Assembly: GCF_029581355.1 (NCBI RefSeq)
Contig: NZ_CP120849.1
Coordinates: forward strand, 218,501 to 282,500
Reading direction: 5' to 3'
Source of the DNA: Parabacteroides chongii
GTDB taxonomy: Bacteria; Bacteroidota; Bacteroidia; Bacteroidales; Tannerellaceae
DNA: 64,000 nt
Below are positions 34,692 through 45,200 of the stretch, one piece after another. Both the position numbers and the translations under genes were made by a program. The notes below the pieces were generated by a model. That model worked only from the letters and a program-made list of their open reading frames with translations. It was not told where the DNA came from and made no database searches. Each line of letters starts with the position of its first letter. Position 1 is the first letter of the stretch.

Positions 34692-35135
34692 TTATTCAGA
34701 AACTACTTCGAAAGGAATTTCTACAGAAACTTCTTTGTGAAGTTTAAGGATTGCTTTGTAGTTACCTACTTCCTTAACAGCATCCTTAATATAGATGATC
34801 TTACGTTCTACTTCAAAACCGGCCTTTGCCAAAGCTTCAGCAACCTGAATATTTGTAACAGAACCGAAGATTGTACCTGTTGAACTGGTCTTTGCACCGA
34901 TAGTCAATGCAACGCCTTCCAACTTAGCAGCCAATGCCTGAGCATCTTCTTTGATCTTAGCCAATTTGTGAGCACGCTGTCTCAGGTTTTCAGCTAATAC
35001 TTTCTTAGCAGACTCAGAAGCGATTACTGCCTTACCCTGGGGGATTAGAAAGTTACGTCCGTAACCGTCTTTTACTGTTACGATATCGTCTTTGTAACCT
35101 AAGTTGATTACGTCTTCTTTCAAAATAACTTGCAT
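34692..35135 (-). CDS. rplI: 50S ribosomal protein L9
   Basis: The 147-aa protein has the L9 start [40 protein letters not shown] pattern, including the signature region up to residue 36. The long central helix is followed by the C-terminal domain with [16 protein letters not shown]. It binds 23S rRNA near the L1 stalk and influences frame maintenance. It is the last gene of the rpsF-rpsR-rplI operon, 21 bp after rpsR, and is followed by an intrinsic terminator. Confidence 0.97.
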   Translation of the reverse strand: MQVILKEDVINLGYKDDIVTVKDGYGRNFLIPQGKAVIASESAKKVLAENLRQRAHKLAKIKEDAQALAAKLEGVALTIGAKTSSTGTIFGSVTNIQVAEALAKAGFEVERKIIYIKDAVKEVGNYKAILKLHKEVSVEIPFEVVSE

Positions 35136-35156
35136 ATTCTGTCTCCTCTCTTTTTA

Positions 35157-35426
35157 TTATTTCATTAAATCGGTTACGTAAGGAAGCAACGCCAAGTGAC
35201 GAGCTCTTTTTACAGCCTGAGCGATACGACGCTGGAACTTCAAAGAAGTACCAGTGATACGACGCGGAAGAATTTTACCCTGTTCGTTCAGGAATTTCTT
35301 CAGGAATTCAGGATCTTTGTAATCGATATACTTGATACCGTTCTTTTTGAAACGGCAATATTTCTTTTTCTTAACGTCTACTGAAGGCGGAGTTAAATAT
35401 CTGATTTCTGATTGAGTTGCTGCCAT
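35157..35426 (-). CDS. rpsR: 30S ribosomal protein S18
   Basis: The 89-aa protein has [23 protein letters not shown] and the S18 signature [37 protein letters not shown] core. It forms a pair with S6 on the 30S platform. It starts 2 bp after the rpsF stop, so translation is coupled, and rplI follows. The first residue pair CR...K suggests a zinc-free form (only one Cys is present). Confidence 0.97.
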   Translation of the reverse strand: MAATQSEIRYLTPPSVDVKKKKYCRFKKNGIKYIDYKDPEFLKKFLNEQGKILPRRITGTSLKFQRRIAQAVKRARHLALLPYVTDLMK

Positions 35427-35428
35427 GA

Positions 35429-35782
35429 TTAATTCTCCTTTACTGTTTCTTTAGATGATTTCAGATTTCTTCTCTTAGCGGCATATTCTGCTGCATATTT
35501 GTCCTGGCGGAAAGTCAGGAAGCGGATCACACGTTCGTCACGACGGAAGTTAACTTCCAGAGTAGCGATAGTTTCCGGATTTGCCTTGAATTCAACCAGC
35601 TGATAGAAGCCTGTTGTTTTCTTGTCGATAGGATAAGCTAATTTGCGCAATCCCCAATTTTCTTCGTTCACGATTTCAGCACCCTGTTCTTTCAAGATGT
35701 TCGTGAATTTTTCTACCGCTTCCTTCATCTGTGCGTCAGACAAAACGGGAGTTAAAATGAAAACGGTTTCATAATTGTTCAT
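35429..35782 (-). CDS. rpsF: 30S ribosomal protein S6
   Basis: I start at [14 protein letters not shown] (35782), giving 117 aa, the normal S6 length. The frame continues upstream, but that part spans the promoter and the end of the sulfatase gene. Conserved S6 features are [32 protein letters not shown] and [13 protein letters not shown]6 pairs with S18 on the small subunit. The leader is only about 35 nt, so there is no room for the S6:S18 autoregulatory RNA known from other phyla. Confidence 0.95.
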   Translation of the reverse strand: MNNYETVFILTPVLSDAQMKEAVEKFTNILKEQGAEIVNEENWGLRKLAYPIDKKTTGFYQLVEFKANPETIATLEVNFRRDERVIRFLTFRQDKYAAEYAAKRRNLKSSKETVKEN

Positions 35783-35824
35783 AAAACGCTGTTTTATATT
35801 GTTAGTACTTAAAAATTTGCGGGG

Positions 35825-35855
35825 CAAAGGTAAGGAGTTTTTTTTATTCTGCAAA
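35825..35855 (-). promoter_or_regulatory. rpsF operon promoter (-33 and -7)
   Basis: On the minus strand TTTG (35852-35855) and TACCTTTG (35825-35832) are separated by 19 bp, fitting the Bacteroidetes -33/-7 consensus. The stop codon of the upstream sulfatase gene (35844-35846) lies inside this promoter. Confidence 0.75.
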
Positions 35856-37283
35856 CTTTGTTTCAAAAAAACTACATTCATACTCAGGATTAAGCATTGT
35901 AGGAATCGGAGCTTCTACCTTTTGTTTCCATACCTGCAACCAATCGAACAATTCATCTCGCTTGTCTTTATTCTGCAAAGCCAGATTCTCCTTTTCAGAC
36001 ACGTCCGTCCGGACATTATACAGTTCAACATTCCCAGTCTCATAATTTTCAATTAGCTTCCAATCATCCACTCGGATCACAGAAACCGGTCGTGTGCGGA
36101 AACCATCATTACCAGTCTCAACCGTTTCTTTTTCATTCCCTTCTAAATAAGCAGGAAAATGCCAGAACAACGGCCTCCCCTTAAAACCTGTTTCATTCCC
36201 CGCCAATAACGAAAGAAGACTGACTCCATCCAACAGTAAATCAGACTGTCTTACTCCGGCTATTTCCAAAAATGTGGGAAACAAATCGAGCTGCATGACC
36301 GGTATATTACAAATTTCCCGTTTCTCATATTTACCTTTCTGATAAATAACCATCGGTATTCGAATTCCTCCTTCATAAAAAGAACCTTTTCCTGCTCTTA
36401 AAGGCCACTGACGTGATATTCCATATACTCCTCCATTATCTGAAGTAAATACAATAAAAGTATTTTCCTCTATTCCCAAAGCCTGTACCTCATCAAGTAC
36501 TCTTCCGATATTCCAGTCCATATTCTCCACCATAGCGGCATAAACTGGATTATCGTGAGCCGATGTCGACGGCTTTTTTCTATATTTATCAATCAGGTCA
36601 GCTTTTGCTTGTAAAGGAGTATGCACTGCATACGTCGCATAATATAGAAAGAATGGTTTACTCTTATCTACTTTCCGAAGATAATCAACAGCTTCCAAAC
36701 CTAACCGATCCATCAAATATTCCCCTTCCGGACCATCTGTCAAATCTTCATTATAATAAGGAGAAAAGTAGCTTTTAGGATGTCCGGCATGATTTCCTGC
36801 AATATTAATATCAACACCATTTAGTAACGGATTTTCAGTTACATGCCATTTCCCTATATGGCAAGTCTGGTAACCGGAATCTTTTAATACTTCCGGAAAA
36901 AGCCGGATACCCGGTTCCAATGATGTCCGGTTCGGAATTGCAACCAATTTACGTTTACTGGCATCACCACGGTTAGGTTCCCCGACCGTATAAATACCAT
37001 GCCGAGGTGTATACCTTCCGGTCAGTAAACAAGCACGACTGGGAGCACTGTTCGCTGCACCAGCATACGCTTCATTCATCCAGATACCTTTTTCACGAAG
37101 ACGGTCGATATTTGGAGTTTCATAATATTGGCTTCCGTTATTACTCATATCTGTCCATCCCAAATCATCTATATTGATCAATATGATATTCGGACGATCG
37201 GATGCTACTGCGAGACTAGGAACCGCAGCTAAAGAACAGACCCAGAAGTACAAATAAGGGTGTAAAGTATTATTTATTCCCAT
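35844..37283 (-). CDS. Exported sulfatase, serine type (sulfatase 1 of the locus)
   Basis: I choose [10 protein letters not shown] (37283) as start, giving 479 aa with a signal peptide ending near AVASD. The catalytic motif is [12 protein letters not shown], so the formylglycine would be made from serine by an anaerobic sulfatase-maturating enzyme, not cysteine. Metal ligands are in NIDDLGW near the start and FTSDNGG near residue 285. It removes sulfate esters from glycans in the periplasm or at the surface. Position-specific activity cannot be read. It follows sulfatase 2 by 28 bp and ends inside the rpsF promoter. Confidence 0.9.
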   Translation of the reverse strand: MGINNTLHPYLYFWVCSLAAVPSLAVASDRPNIILINIDDLGWTDMSNNGSQYYETPNIDRLREKGIWMNEAYAGAANSAPSRACLLTGRYTPRHGIYTVGEPNRGDASKRKLVAIPNRTSLEPGIRLFPEVLKDSGYQTCHIGKWHVTENPLLNGVDINIAGNHAGHPKSYFSPYYNEDLTDGPEGEYLMDRLGLEAVDYLRKVDKSKPFFLYYATYAVHTPLQAKADLIDKYRKKPSTSAHDNPVYAAMVENMDWNIGRVLDEVQALGIEENTFIVFTSDNGGVYGISRQWPLRAGKGSFYEGGIRIPMVIYQKGKYEKREICNIPVMQLDLFPTFLEIAGVRQSDLLLDGVSLLSLLAGNETGFKGRPLFWHFPAYLEGNEKETVETGNDGFRTRPVSVIRVDDWKLIENYETGNVELYNVRTDVSEKENLALQNKDKRDELFDWLQVWKQKVEAPIPTMLNPEYECSFFETKFAE

Positions 37284-37311
37284 AATATTAATTTGTATAA
37301 TAGTTGACTCT

Positions 37312-38853
37312 TTACCAAACTGGCATTCTAAATCCCTCAACAACCGGTTCGGTATGTTGTGAACGGAATATGTTTAACGCCTTTTCTACCAAATCAGGAT
37401 GTTCAGAAGAAACATCCTGCTGTTCGCGGGGATCTTTCGTCAAATTATATAATTCTATGTTCCGATTTCCTTTCTTTATATCACCAACAAAAGCTTTCCA
37501 TTCTCCCATACGAACAGCCCGTTGACCTCCGGACTCCGGAAATTCCCAGTAAAGAAACTCATGCTTTTTCTGTTGTTCAGTTTTTCCGGTCATTTCCGGT
37601 AACATGCTAATGCCGTCCGTCGGCGGACAGTCGACACCGGCTATCTCACACATTGTCGGCATCATATCCCAAAATGCAGACAACAGATCAGAAGTTACCC
37701 CCGATTCTATATGTCCGGGCCATACAGCTATCATCGGCACACGGATTCCACCTTCCCGCAAATTAGCCTTACCCCAGCCTGCTTCACTTTTAAAAGGCTT
37801 GGCACTATCGAAATAAGGAGAGTCTGCTCCGCCATTAAAAGTCGGTCCATTATCACTGGTAAAGATAATTACTGTGTTTTCATATATACCCAACTCCTTC
37901 AACTGCCGGACCAGACCACCGATCTGTTCATCCCAATAGCTGATCATTGCTGCATACGTCGCATGTGGGTAACGGCATGGATAATAACCAGCCTCTCCCA
38001 AATACGGTTTCTCATCTCCCCATTTGTCCACATAATACTTTACCCAACGTTCCGGAGCCTGCAAAGGAACATGCGGAACCGGCGTTGTCCAAAACAATGC
38101 GAAAGGTTCACTTGCCGAATGTTCCACAAAGTTCAGTAACTCATGATACATCAGATCCGGAGTATACTCCGACTGCGTAAACTTACGATAATTCTCTTCA
38201 TTCAATACATCTGCTCCTTCATCCAGTTTAGTACCAGGAACTACTAACTCGTTATCTATATATTCCCTGGATTCATTCCGATACAAGAACGGAGGATAAT
38301 ACGTATGCGCCATCCGCTGACAGTTATACCCATAAAAGAAATCGAATCCCATTTTATTGGGTGTACTTTCCGACCCGGGCCAGCCTAGCCCCCATTTGCC
38401 GATGCAAGCAGTGGCATAACCAGCTTCCTTCAACTTGCGGGGGATCATGATTGTGTTTGCAGGAACAGGCCGTTGGCCTTCTAAAGTCGAATCTGCGACC
38501 ATCGCTCTATAATTCCAGACATCTCCGCGTGAAGCGACCGGATCATTGCCGCGAATATAAGCATGACCGGAATGGAGTCCTGTAAACAGGGAACAACGCG
38601 ATGGTCCTGATACAGCCTGTCCGCTATAATGGTTCGTAAAACGCATGCCTTCAGCAGCCAGTTGGTCGATATTCGGAGTTTCTATTTTTTCCTGTCCAAA
38701 ACACCCCAACTCTGCATATCCCAGATCATCGGCAAGAATATAAATAATATTGGGTTTAGTTTGTTCACTTTCCTTTAGGTCAAGAGTATTACATAACACA
38801 CCGGAAGGAACTAAACCGGCAATAGCCGTATAGTATAATATGTTTTTTTTCAT
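37312..38853 (-). CDS. Exported sulfatase, serine type (sulfatase 2 of the locus)
   Basis: The 513-aa protein has a signal peptide of about 21 residues. It has the metal-binding ILADDLGYAELGCFG and the catalytic motif VSGPSRCSLFTGLHSGH, where Ser is the formylglycine precursor. FTSDNGPTFNGGADSPYFDS and GWGKANLREGGIRVPMIAVWPG complete the arylsulfatase pattern. It belongs to a different subgroup from sulfatase 1, as the regions around HTYYPPFLYRN and PVPHVPLQAPE are distinct. It is preceded by a perfect 12-bp hairpin, so its expression may be tuned independently of sulfatase 3. Confidence 0.9.
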   Translation of the reverse strand: MKKNILYYTAIAGLVPSGVLCNTLDLKESEQTKPNIIYILADDLGYAELGCFGQEKIETPNIDQLAAEGMRFTNHYSGQAVSGPSRCSLFTGLHSGHAYIRGNDPVASRGDVWNYRAMVADSTLEGQRPVPANTIMIPRKLKEAGYATACIGKWGLGWPGSESTPNKMGFDFFYGYNCQRMAHTYYPPFLYRNESREYIDNELVVPGTKLDEGADVLNEENYRKFTQSEYTPDLMYHELLNFVEHSASEPFALFWTTPVPHVPLQAPERWVKYYVDKWGDEKPYLGEAGYYPCRYPHATYAAMISYWDEQIGGLVRQLKELGIYENTVIIFTSDNGPTFNGGADSPYFDSAKPFKSEAGWGKANLREGGIRVPMIAVWPGHIESGVTSDLLSAFWDMMPTMCEIAGVDCPPTDGISMLPEMTGKTEQQKKHEFLYWEFPESGGQRAVRMGEWKAFVGDIKKGNRNIELYNLTKDPREQQDVSSEHPDLVEKALNIFRSQHTEPVVEGFRMPVW

Positions 38854-38867
38854 GGTAATAATTTTTA

Positions 38868-38899
38868 CAGGCAGATATGATTTAGTACATATCTGCCTG
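38868..38899 (-). terminator. Hairpin between sulfatases 3 and 2
   Basis: CAGGCAGATATG (38868-38879) pairs perfectly with CATATCTGCCTG (38888-38899) around an 8-nt loop. Read on the minus strand it is followed by TAAAAATTATT, a weak T-tract, so it may be partial. Confidence 0.65.
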
Positions 38900-38936
38900 A
38901 ATTTTATGGTGCATAACTAAAACCTCAGCTTATATC

Positions 38937-40505
38937 TTAATTTTTCCATGCTTCCTGAAATCCTTTTTGCTTTTCTTGCTCAAGTATCTTTTTGAAAGCC
39001 GAGACTTTTTCAGGATACTGAGACGAAAGGTTGTTCTTTTCACCAATATCCTCACGAAGATTATAAAGCTGATCTTCTTTTGAATTGCCAAGTTCCGTAT
39101 TTGTCAGCTTATTATATGCAGGCCCATTGTTCGGGGTAATGTATTTCCATTCGCCGTCACTGATAGATAATGAACCGGAAGATTCGATTACATATTCACG
39201 TCCCTTCTGGCTTTTGCCGGTCAATACCGTCAGGTAGTCATGGCTATCCGATCCAGCTTCCGCACTCATCTCCTGACCTGTCAGCTTTTCCATCGATGCG
39301 AACATATCTATATGGGAAAATAGGGCATCGGACACACCCGGTTTTACTTGTTCGGGCCAGCAAACAATAAATGGAACGCGTGTTCCTGCTTCAAAGTTAC
39401 TATATTTACCACCGCGAAAATCTCCCCACGGACGATGATCCCCCAAAAGTTCCACAGCACGATCCGCATATCCGTCATCGACAACAGGACCATTATCGCT
39501 CGTTAGTACAATCATCGTGTTTTCATAAATACCGGCAGCTTCAAGTGCTTTTATAATTTCACCGACAGTCCAGTCGAATTGCAGAATTGCATCCCCCCGA
39601 TACCCCATGCCGCTTTTATCACGAAAACGTTCATGCGGATAACGCGGAACATGGACATCATTCGTTCCGACATACAGGAAGAAAGGAGCATCCTTATGCA
39701 GGTCGATAAACCGGACAGCCTTAGTCGCAATCGAATCGGCAATATTTTCATCTTCCCAAAGAGCCGTACCGCCTCCCTTCATATAACCTATACGAGAGAT
39801 ACCGTTCACTATCGCCATGTCATGCCCATGGTTAAGAGAAGGTTTCAACTTGGTTAAAAGCTCCGGATGATCTTTACCTAAAGGTTCTCCGGGGAAAGGT
39901 TCTTTATAACTGACAGATATAGGAGCCGACGGATCATAATTAGCGACTTTCTGGTTTTCCATCCACACACAGGGGACACGGTCGCCTGTTGCAGCCATCA
40001 AATAAGAATAATCAAAGCCCAGATCACCCGGTCCGGGTGTCACCGTGCCGTTCCAGTCCTGCGTACCGGCTTCTGCTCCCATCCCTAAATGCCATTTACC
40101 GATCGCACCGGTAGTATAACCGGCAGACTTGAATATATCGGCAACTGTCGTTTGTTCCGGACGAATGACCATGCCCGCATCTCCTGTCGCAATCCCGGTA
40201 TCGTTGCGACGCCAGCTATAAAGGCCTGTAAACAAAGAATAACGGGAAGGAGTACTGGTCGATGCGACCGCATGTGCATCTGTAAAACGTAACCCATCAG
40301 AAGCCAACCGGTCTACATTCGGTGTACTGATACGATGGGCACCATAGCAACTCATATCACCATATCCTAAATCGTCAGCCACAATAAAGATCACATTGGG
40401 TTGTGTTTTCGCCTGCTTACTTTCACCGGATTTGGAAGCTGAACCACCACAGCCTGCAAGAGAGACCAAGCTTAATCCGTATATTAACTCCAATTTAATA
40501 TTCAT
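38937..40505 (-). CDS. Sulfatase lipoprotein, serine type (sulfatase 3 of the locus)
   Basis: The 522-aa product has a lipoprotein signal ending SLVSLAGC, Cys at about residue 19, so unlike sulfatases 1 and 2 it is membrane-anchored. The metal site is FIVADDLGYGDMSCYG and the catalytic motif is STSTPSRYSLFTGLYSW with Ser as formylglycine precursor. LTSDNGPVVDDGYADRAV and RPWGDFRGGKYSNFEAGTRVPF follow. It would desulfate a surface-bound glycan before or during import. It is separated from susD by a hairpin and from sulfatase 2 by another. Confidence 0.9.
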   Translation of the reverse strand: MNIKLELIYGLSLVSLAGCGGSASKSGESKQAKTQPNVIFIVADDLGYGDMSCYGAHRISTPNVDRLASDGLRFTDAHAVASTSTPSRYSLFTGLYSWRRNDTGIATGDAGMVIRPEQTTVADIFKSAGYTTGAIGKWHLGMGAEAGTQDWNGTVTPGPGDLGFDYSYLMAATGDRVPCVWMENQKVANYDPSAPISVSYKEPFPGEPLGKDHPELLTKLKPSLNHGHDMAIVNGISRIGYMKGGGTALWEDENIADSIATKAVRFIDLHKDAPFFLYVGTNDVHVPRYPHERFRDKSGMGYRGDAILQFDWTVGEIIKALEAAGIYENTMIVLTSDNGPVVDDGYADRAVELLGDHRPWGDFRGGKYSNFEAGTRVPFIVCWPEQVKPGVSDALFSHIDMFASMEKLTGQEMSAEAGSDSHDYLTVLTGKSQKGREYVIESSGSLSISDGEWKYITPNNGPAYNKLTNTELGNSKEDQLYNLREDIGEKNNLSSQYPEKVSAFKKILEQEKQKGFQEAWKN

Positions 40506-40548
40506 ACTATCTCTATTTTTTTATTCGTATTTCTTTTCTTTATAATCA

Positions 40549-40580
40549 AAAGGCCGTCCCACTCTCATGAGACAGCCTTT
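40549..40580 (-). terminator. Hairpin after the sulfatase-locus susD
   Basis: AAAGGC-c-GTC (40549-40558) and GAC-a-GCCTTT (40571-40580) pair with one mismatch. It lies 38 bp past the susD-like stop and before sulfatase 3. A leaky terminator here would lower expression of downstream enzymes relative to SusCD. Confidence 0.6.
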
Positions 40581-40617
40581 GATTCCTATCATCATCCAAA
40601 ATCAGTCTTCAAAGGTG

Positions 40618-42261
40618 TCAACGTAAATTCGGATTAATATTCTTTTCAGCCAATGGGATCGGCCAGATATCCTGTCCTTTCTGGAAACTACGTGTGTTTA
40701 CATACCAACGGTTATACGGATCCGGTTGCCCGTCTTTCATCTTCATCAAGCTTTGATCCGACACATAAAACGGCGAACCGTAAATATCAGCATTCAACTT
40801 CTCTTCAGCAATACCCCAACGGAACAAATCCCACAATCTCCATCCTTCGAAAGCCAGCTCAACCATTCTTTCTTTCTGAATCAGTTTAAACAGCTTATCC
40901 GGATTCGTTTCTGTCAATGCCGGCATACCTACACTCTGACGTCCCCGAACTGCATTGATCGTCTGATCCAACAACTGCTGCGTGATCGCTTCACCACCAC
41001 GAACTTTGGCTTCAAGATACATTAACAAGACATCGGCATAACGCGCCAACGGAACATTCACACCATAAGAGTTTACATTTCCACTCCAGGACTCGTCCAG
41101 ATATTTACGTAAAAGATATCCCGTTTGCGTTGTCTGTCCCGGTCCGATTTTATCAGCAGTCGTGCTCTCCGGATTACAATGATACACAGTACCTCTAAAA
41201 GTAGCACCTTCATAATAAAGCGTATAATCCAGACGAGGATCACGATTCGCTCCGAAATTAGCCTTGTTGAAACGTGCATCCTCGTAGCTGAAAGGCGTTC
41301 CATCCAGAAAATCGTATGCTTCAAACAAATGGTTCGAGATATTTATCAAACACCAACCACCGTCTTTGATCGGATAAGCATGCTGCGGCAAACCCGTTCC
41401 GGCAAGATCGTCGACAAACTGAGTCGCGAAAATATGTTCGCTGCTACCTTCTCCGGACTGATAGAACAAAGTTTGATAATTCGAATCCAGCGCATTATCA
41501 CCCCAGGAGATAATCTGTTCGCAAGCAGCCGCAGCATTCGTAAAATCTTCCATCACCAGATAGGTACGTGCAAGATAAACCAATGCGGCCTGAGCCGTAG
41601 CTCGTCCCTGCTCCGCAGAAGGTAAATCTTTATGACGGGGCAGTATTTCAGAAACAGCTTTCAGCTCATCTGCTGCATATTTCAATACCTCAGCCCGAGT
41701 AGATTTCGTCACGCTATTCGCTTCCTCCAGGGTCATTGTTTTAGTTACAAGAGGAACATCACGATAAAAAGAAGCCAGATAAAAATACTGAACCGCACGG
41801 ATAAAACGAGCTTCAGCTTTCATTCGTTCCATCTCTGCACTCTCATTGGCTAATGCATCCAAACCATCGATAAAACGACAACAAGCGCTTATTCGCTTAT
41901 AAGGTTTCTGATAAAGATTGGTTATCCACTGATTGGTTTCCGTAATTGTTCCGGCAGTCAACTGTCCTATCGCATTATTAAAACCGCGACGATCATAACC
42001 TATATCGGATATACCATCCAAAAGAATCGTTGCGCTATATGCCCACCAGTCAGAGACATTGTAATCGACTCCCAAAGTAATACCTCCGCGATATAAACCA
42101 TTCAAAGCTAATTTTACATTCGCCTCATCATGGTAAAAAGTCTCTTCACTAAAACTAGTCAACGGATAGCGATCCATGTCACAACCACCCAGCAATAACA
42201 GAGAAACTGCCGTCAGACCAATCGTTCTTATTATTTTATTTGATTTAATCATTGTATACAT
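40618..42261 (-). CDS. SusD/RagB-like lipoprotein of the sulfatase locus
   Basis: The start is ambiguous: ATGs lie at 42276, 42267, 42261 and 42252. I favour 42261, 8 nt after a GGAGG-like sequence, giving 547 aa. The lipoprotein signal ends SLLLLGGC. SusD features include ARFIRAVQYFYLASFYRDVPLV near 145, VNVPLARYADVLLMYLEAKV and the C-terminal KLIQKERMVELAFEGWRLWDLFRWG. It captures glycan at the cell surface for the SusC channel, whose stop codon touches the first ATG. The ligand is probably a sulfated polymer, given four sulfatases in the same locus. Confidence 0.92.
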   Translation of the reverse strand: MYTMIKSNKIIRTIGLTAVSLLLLGGCDMDRYPLTSFSEETFYHDEANVKLALNGLYRGGITLGVDYNVSDWWAYSATILLDGISDIGYDRRGFNNAIGQLTAGTITETNQWITNLYQKPYKRISACCRFIDGLDALANESAEMERMKAEARFIRAVQYFYLASFYRDVPLVTKTMTLEEANSVTKSTRAEVLKYAADELKAVSEILPRHKDLPSAEQGRATAQAALVYLARTYLVMEDFTNAAAACEQIISWGDNALDSNYQTLFYQSGEGSSEHIFATQFVDDLAGTGLPQHAYPIKDGGWCLINISNHLFEAYDFLDGTPFSYEDARFNKANFGANRDPRLDYTLYYEGATFRGTVYHCNPESTTADKIGPGQTTQTGYLLRKYLDESWSGNVNSYGVNVPLARYADVLLMYLEAKVRGGEAITQQLLDQTINAVRGRQSVGMPALTETNPDKLFKLIQKERMVELAFEGWRLWDLFRWGIAEEKLNADIYGSPFYVSDQSLMKMKDGQPDPYNRWYVNTRSFQKGQDIWPIPLAEKNINPNLR

Positions 42262-42275
42262 ACTCATAACCTCCA

Positions 42276-45200
42276 TTAAAATTTAAGATTCACGCCAAAT
42301 GTAAAATTACGCAAGACAGGATAGAATTGTCCACCACTATAGGCATCGTCTTTAGCCGAGTTAATTTCAGGATCCCAGCCATCCGGATAACTATGGAATG
42401 TAAATGGGTTTTCTGCAGCCGCATAAATGCGTAAACTTGAAATCACCGAATTTTGCAACAACTTCTTCGGGAGCGTATATCCCAACTGTATATTTTTGAC
42501 ACGCAGATAAGAAGCATTACGAACCCAATAGTCGGATGTCTGTGTATTATGTCCGCCTGCAGTTCCGATATTTTCCAGACGCGGATACTTCGCATAACGA
42601 TTCGGATTTTCCGGATCGAAAGCTTCTTCCATCTGCCATTTCTGTACATTACCTTCAGAGAAGAATGCCCAGGCAGAATAATTATTCAACATACCTTTCA
42701 CACCGGCAACGCCCTGTAAGAAAAGATTCAGGTCAAAACCCTTATAAGCAGCATTCAATGAAACACCAAATGTATATTTCGGGATTCTGGAACCCAGATA
42801 AACACGGTCATAGGTAGCATCCACTTTTCCATCAGGAACACCGTCCGGACCGGAAATATCTTTGTAACGGATATCACCCGGCTTCGTATTTGCCTGGTTT
42901 CTACCGAAAGCAGACTGGTCCGTATGGGCAAACCATGCATCGATATCAGCCTGGTCCGTGAATACGCCATCAGTCAGATAACCGTAATACATTTGCATCG
43001 GATAGCCTACGAACAGATTAGAACCGTTACCAACCATACCATTCGGCTGGTCCACATTACCCACTCCCAGTGATTTCACTTCGTTATTGATAATACTGAA
43101 ATTAGCATTTACGCCGTAACTGAACTCGCCGATCGTATTCCTGTGTCCTACTTCAAACTCCCAACCATGATTGAGCGCTTCACCGGTATTGACTTCGCTC
43201 ATATTAAGTCCGAAAATGGAAGAAGCACTGGCATTCGGCTTAAACAAAATATCGTATGTATAACGATGGAAATAAGAGATATTGGCACTCAGCAAGCCAT
43301 TCCACAAAATAGACTCGAAACCGGCATCGACCGTACGTGTTGTTTCCCATTTCAGTTTAGGATCCGTATAGTTGACCAATTGTGCCCCTTGCTGTATAAC
43401 ACCTCCAAGCGGATAGTTATATTCATTACCCAGCACATACACAGAATGGTAAGCATAATTACCTATATTATTATTACCCAGGATACCGACAGAAGCTTTC
43501 AACTTCAGGTTGCTAATGAACGATAGTTTTTCATTTTCCTTCATGAAGTTTTCTTCCGAAATACGCCAGCCAATAGCCCCCGAAGGGAAAAATGCATAAC
43601 GGGAATCCGACGGAAAACGCGAAGAACCGTCATAACGCATGGTTACTTCTGCCAGATAACGTTCCGCATAGTTATATTGAGCACGTCCGAAAACAGACTG
43701 GATCACCCAATCTTTACCACCGCCGGTATTCGTCTGTACATCCGGCGAACCAACCGTCAGATACGGATAGTTGTTATTCGGGAAGTTCTGACGTCCTGCT
43801 TCCAGGTCACGTTCTCTTTCGTCTTCCCAGGAATAACCGACCAATACATCCAGGTTATGCAGTTCATTAAAAGTCTTCACATAATTAGCTGTCGCCTGGA
43901 ATGACTTATATTCCGTATTGGTGTTCTTCTCCTTCAATTTAGACGGGCCTAACGTATTGATCGTCCCATCGATATTCACCGGAAGAGTTGCTTTATAATC
44001 TTTCTCCTGTGCATTCGTAAAATTATATGCACCGGTAGCAGTCAACTTCAACCCTTTTATCGGTTCATAATCCAAACTGACAGTAGCGTTAAAGCGTTTA
44101 ACGGGTTTTTCCGAAAAAGATTCGGAAGCCAGCCAGGCTTTCGGAGTACCAAAGTTTTTAACACCCGGCCCCCAGGTCCCGTCGCTAAGCATGGAGGGAC
44201 GATATCCAGGAAAACGTAATCCCTGCTGGATCAGCAACAACATTCCGTCGCCATCGATTGCACCTGCCGTACCCGGCTCTTTGGTCGTTGCATGATCACC
44301 ACGCATGCGGACCGTCATTTTCAGATTATCAGTCAAATTGGATGTCAGGTTTACACGAGCCGTATATCGGGAATAGTTATTCCCCGGAACAATACCATCC
44401 TGACTCAAATAGCCGAATGAGGTAAAATACTGGCTGCGATCGTTACCGCCCGTAACAGATATATCATGACCGGTTTGAATACCGTTTCCGGAGAAAATAT
44501 CATCGACAAACTTCTCATTAGCCCAACGGTCCGGCTGGCTACCGTCACGCATGGCCTGGATTTCTGCATCGGTAAAGCGGGTAATACCTTCAGCCTGATT
44601 CAACAAGCGGGCATAATCCCATGAATCTACATATTGAGGCAGTTCCGTTGCCCGGTTAAAACCGACATAACCATTGTAGGAGATCGCAACTTTCTGTTCT
44701 CTACCCAGCTTAGTCGTCACCAACACAACGCCATTCGCCGCACGTGCTCCATAGATCGCAGCCGTAGAAGCATCTTTCAGGACAGAAACCGATTCAATAT
44801 CATTCGGATTGATGTCTGTCATATTACCGGGAATACCATCGATCAATACCAATGCATCCGGTGTCGCACCAAAAGAACCGACACCACGTACACGAATCGT
44901 ACCTGTATTATCGCCCGGACGTCCTCCCGGCTGAGTAATCGTTACACCCGGCATCTGACCGGTCAATGCGGAAACGACAGAAGAAGTCGCACGATTCTCC
45001 AGCTTTTCAGCACCTACCATCGCAATAGAACCGATCACATTCACCTTTTTCTGTGTACCGTATCCAACAACTACGACTTCATCCAATGCTTGGGAATCTT
45101 CTTTCAGAACAACGGCCAATGCAGATTCATTGCCTACTTTCATTTCCTGCTCTACATAACCTATATAAGTAATGGATAAAACAGCTCCGGCCGGAACTTC

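Noticed and set aside
35783..35824. S6:S18 leader RNA
   Set aside because: The predicted leader is only about 35 nt, too short for the known fold.
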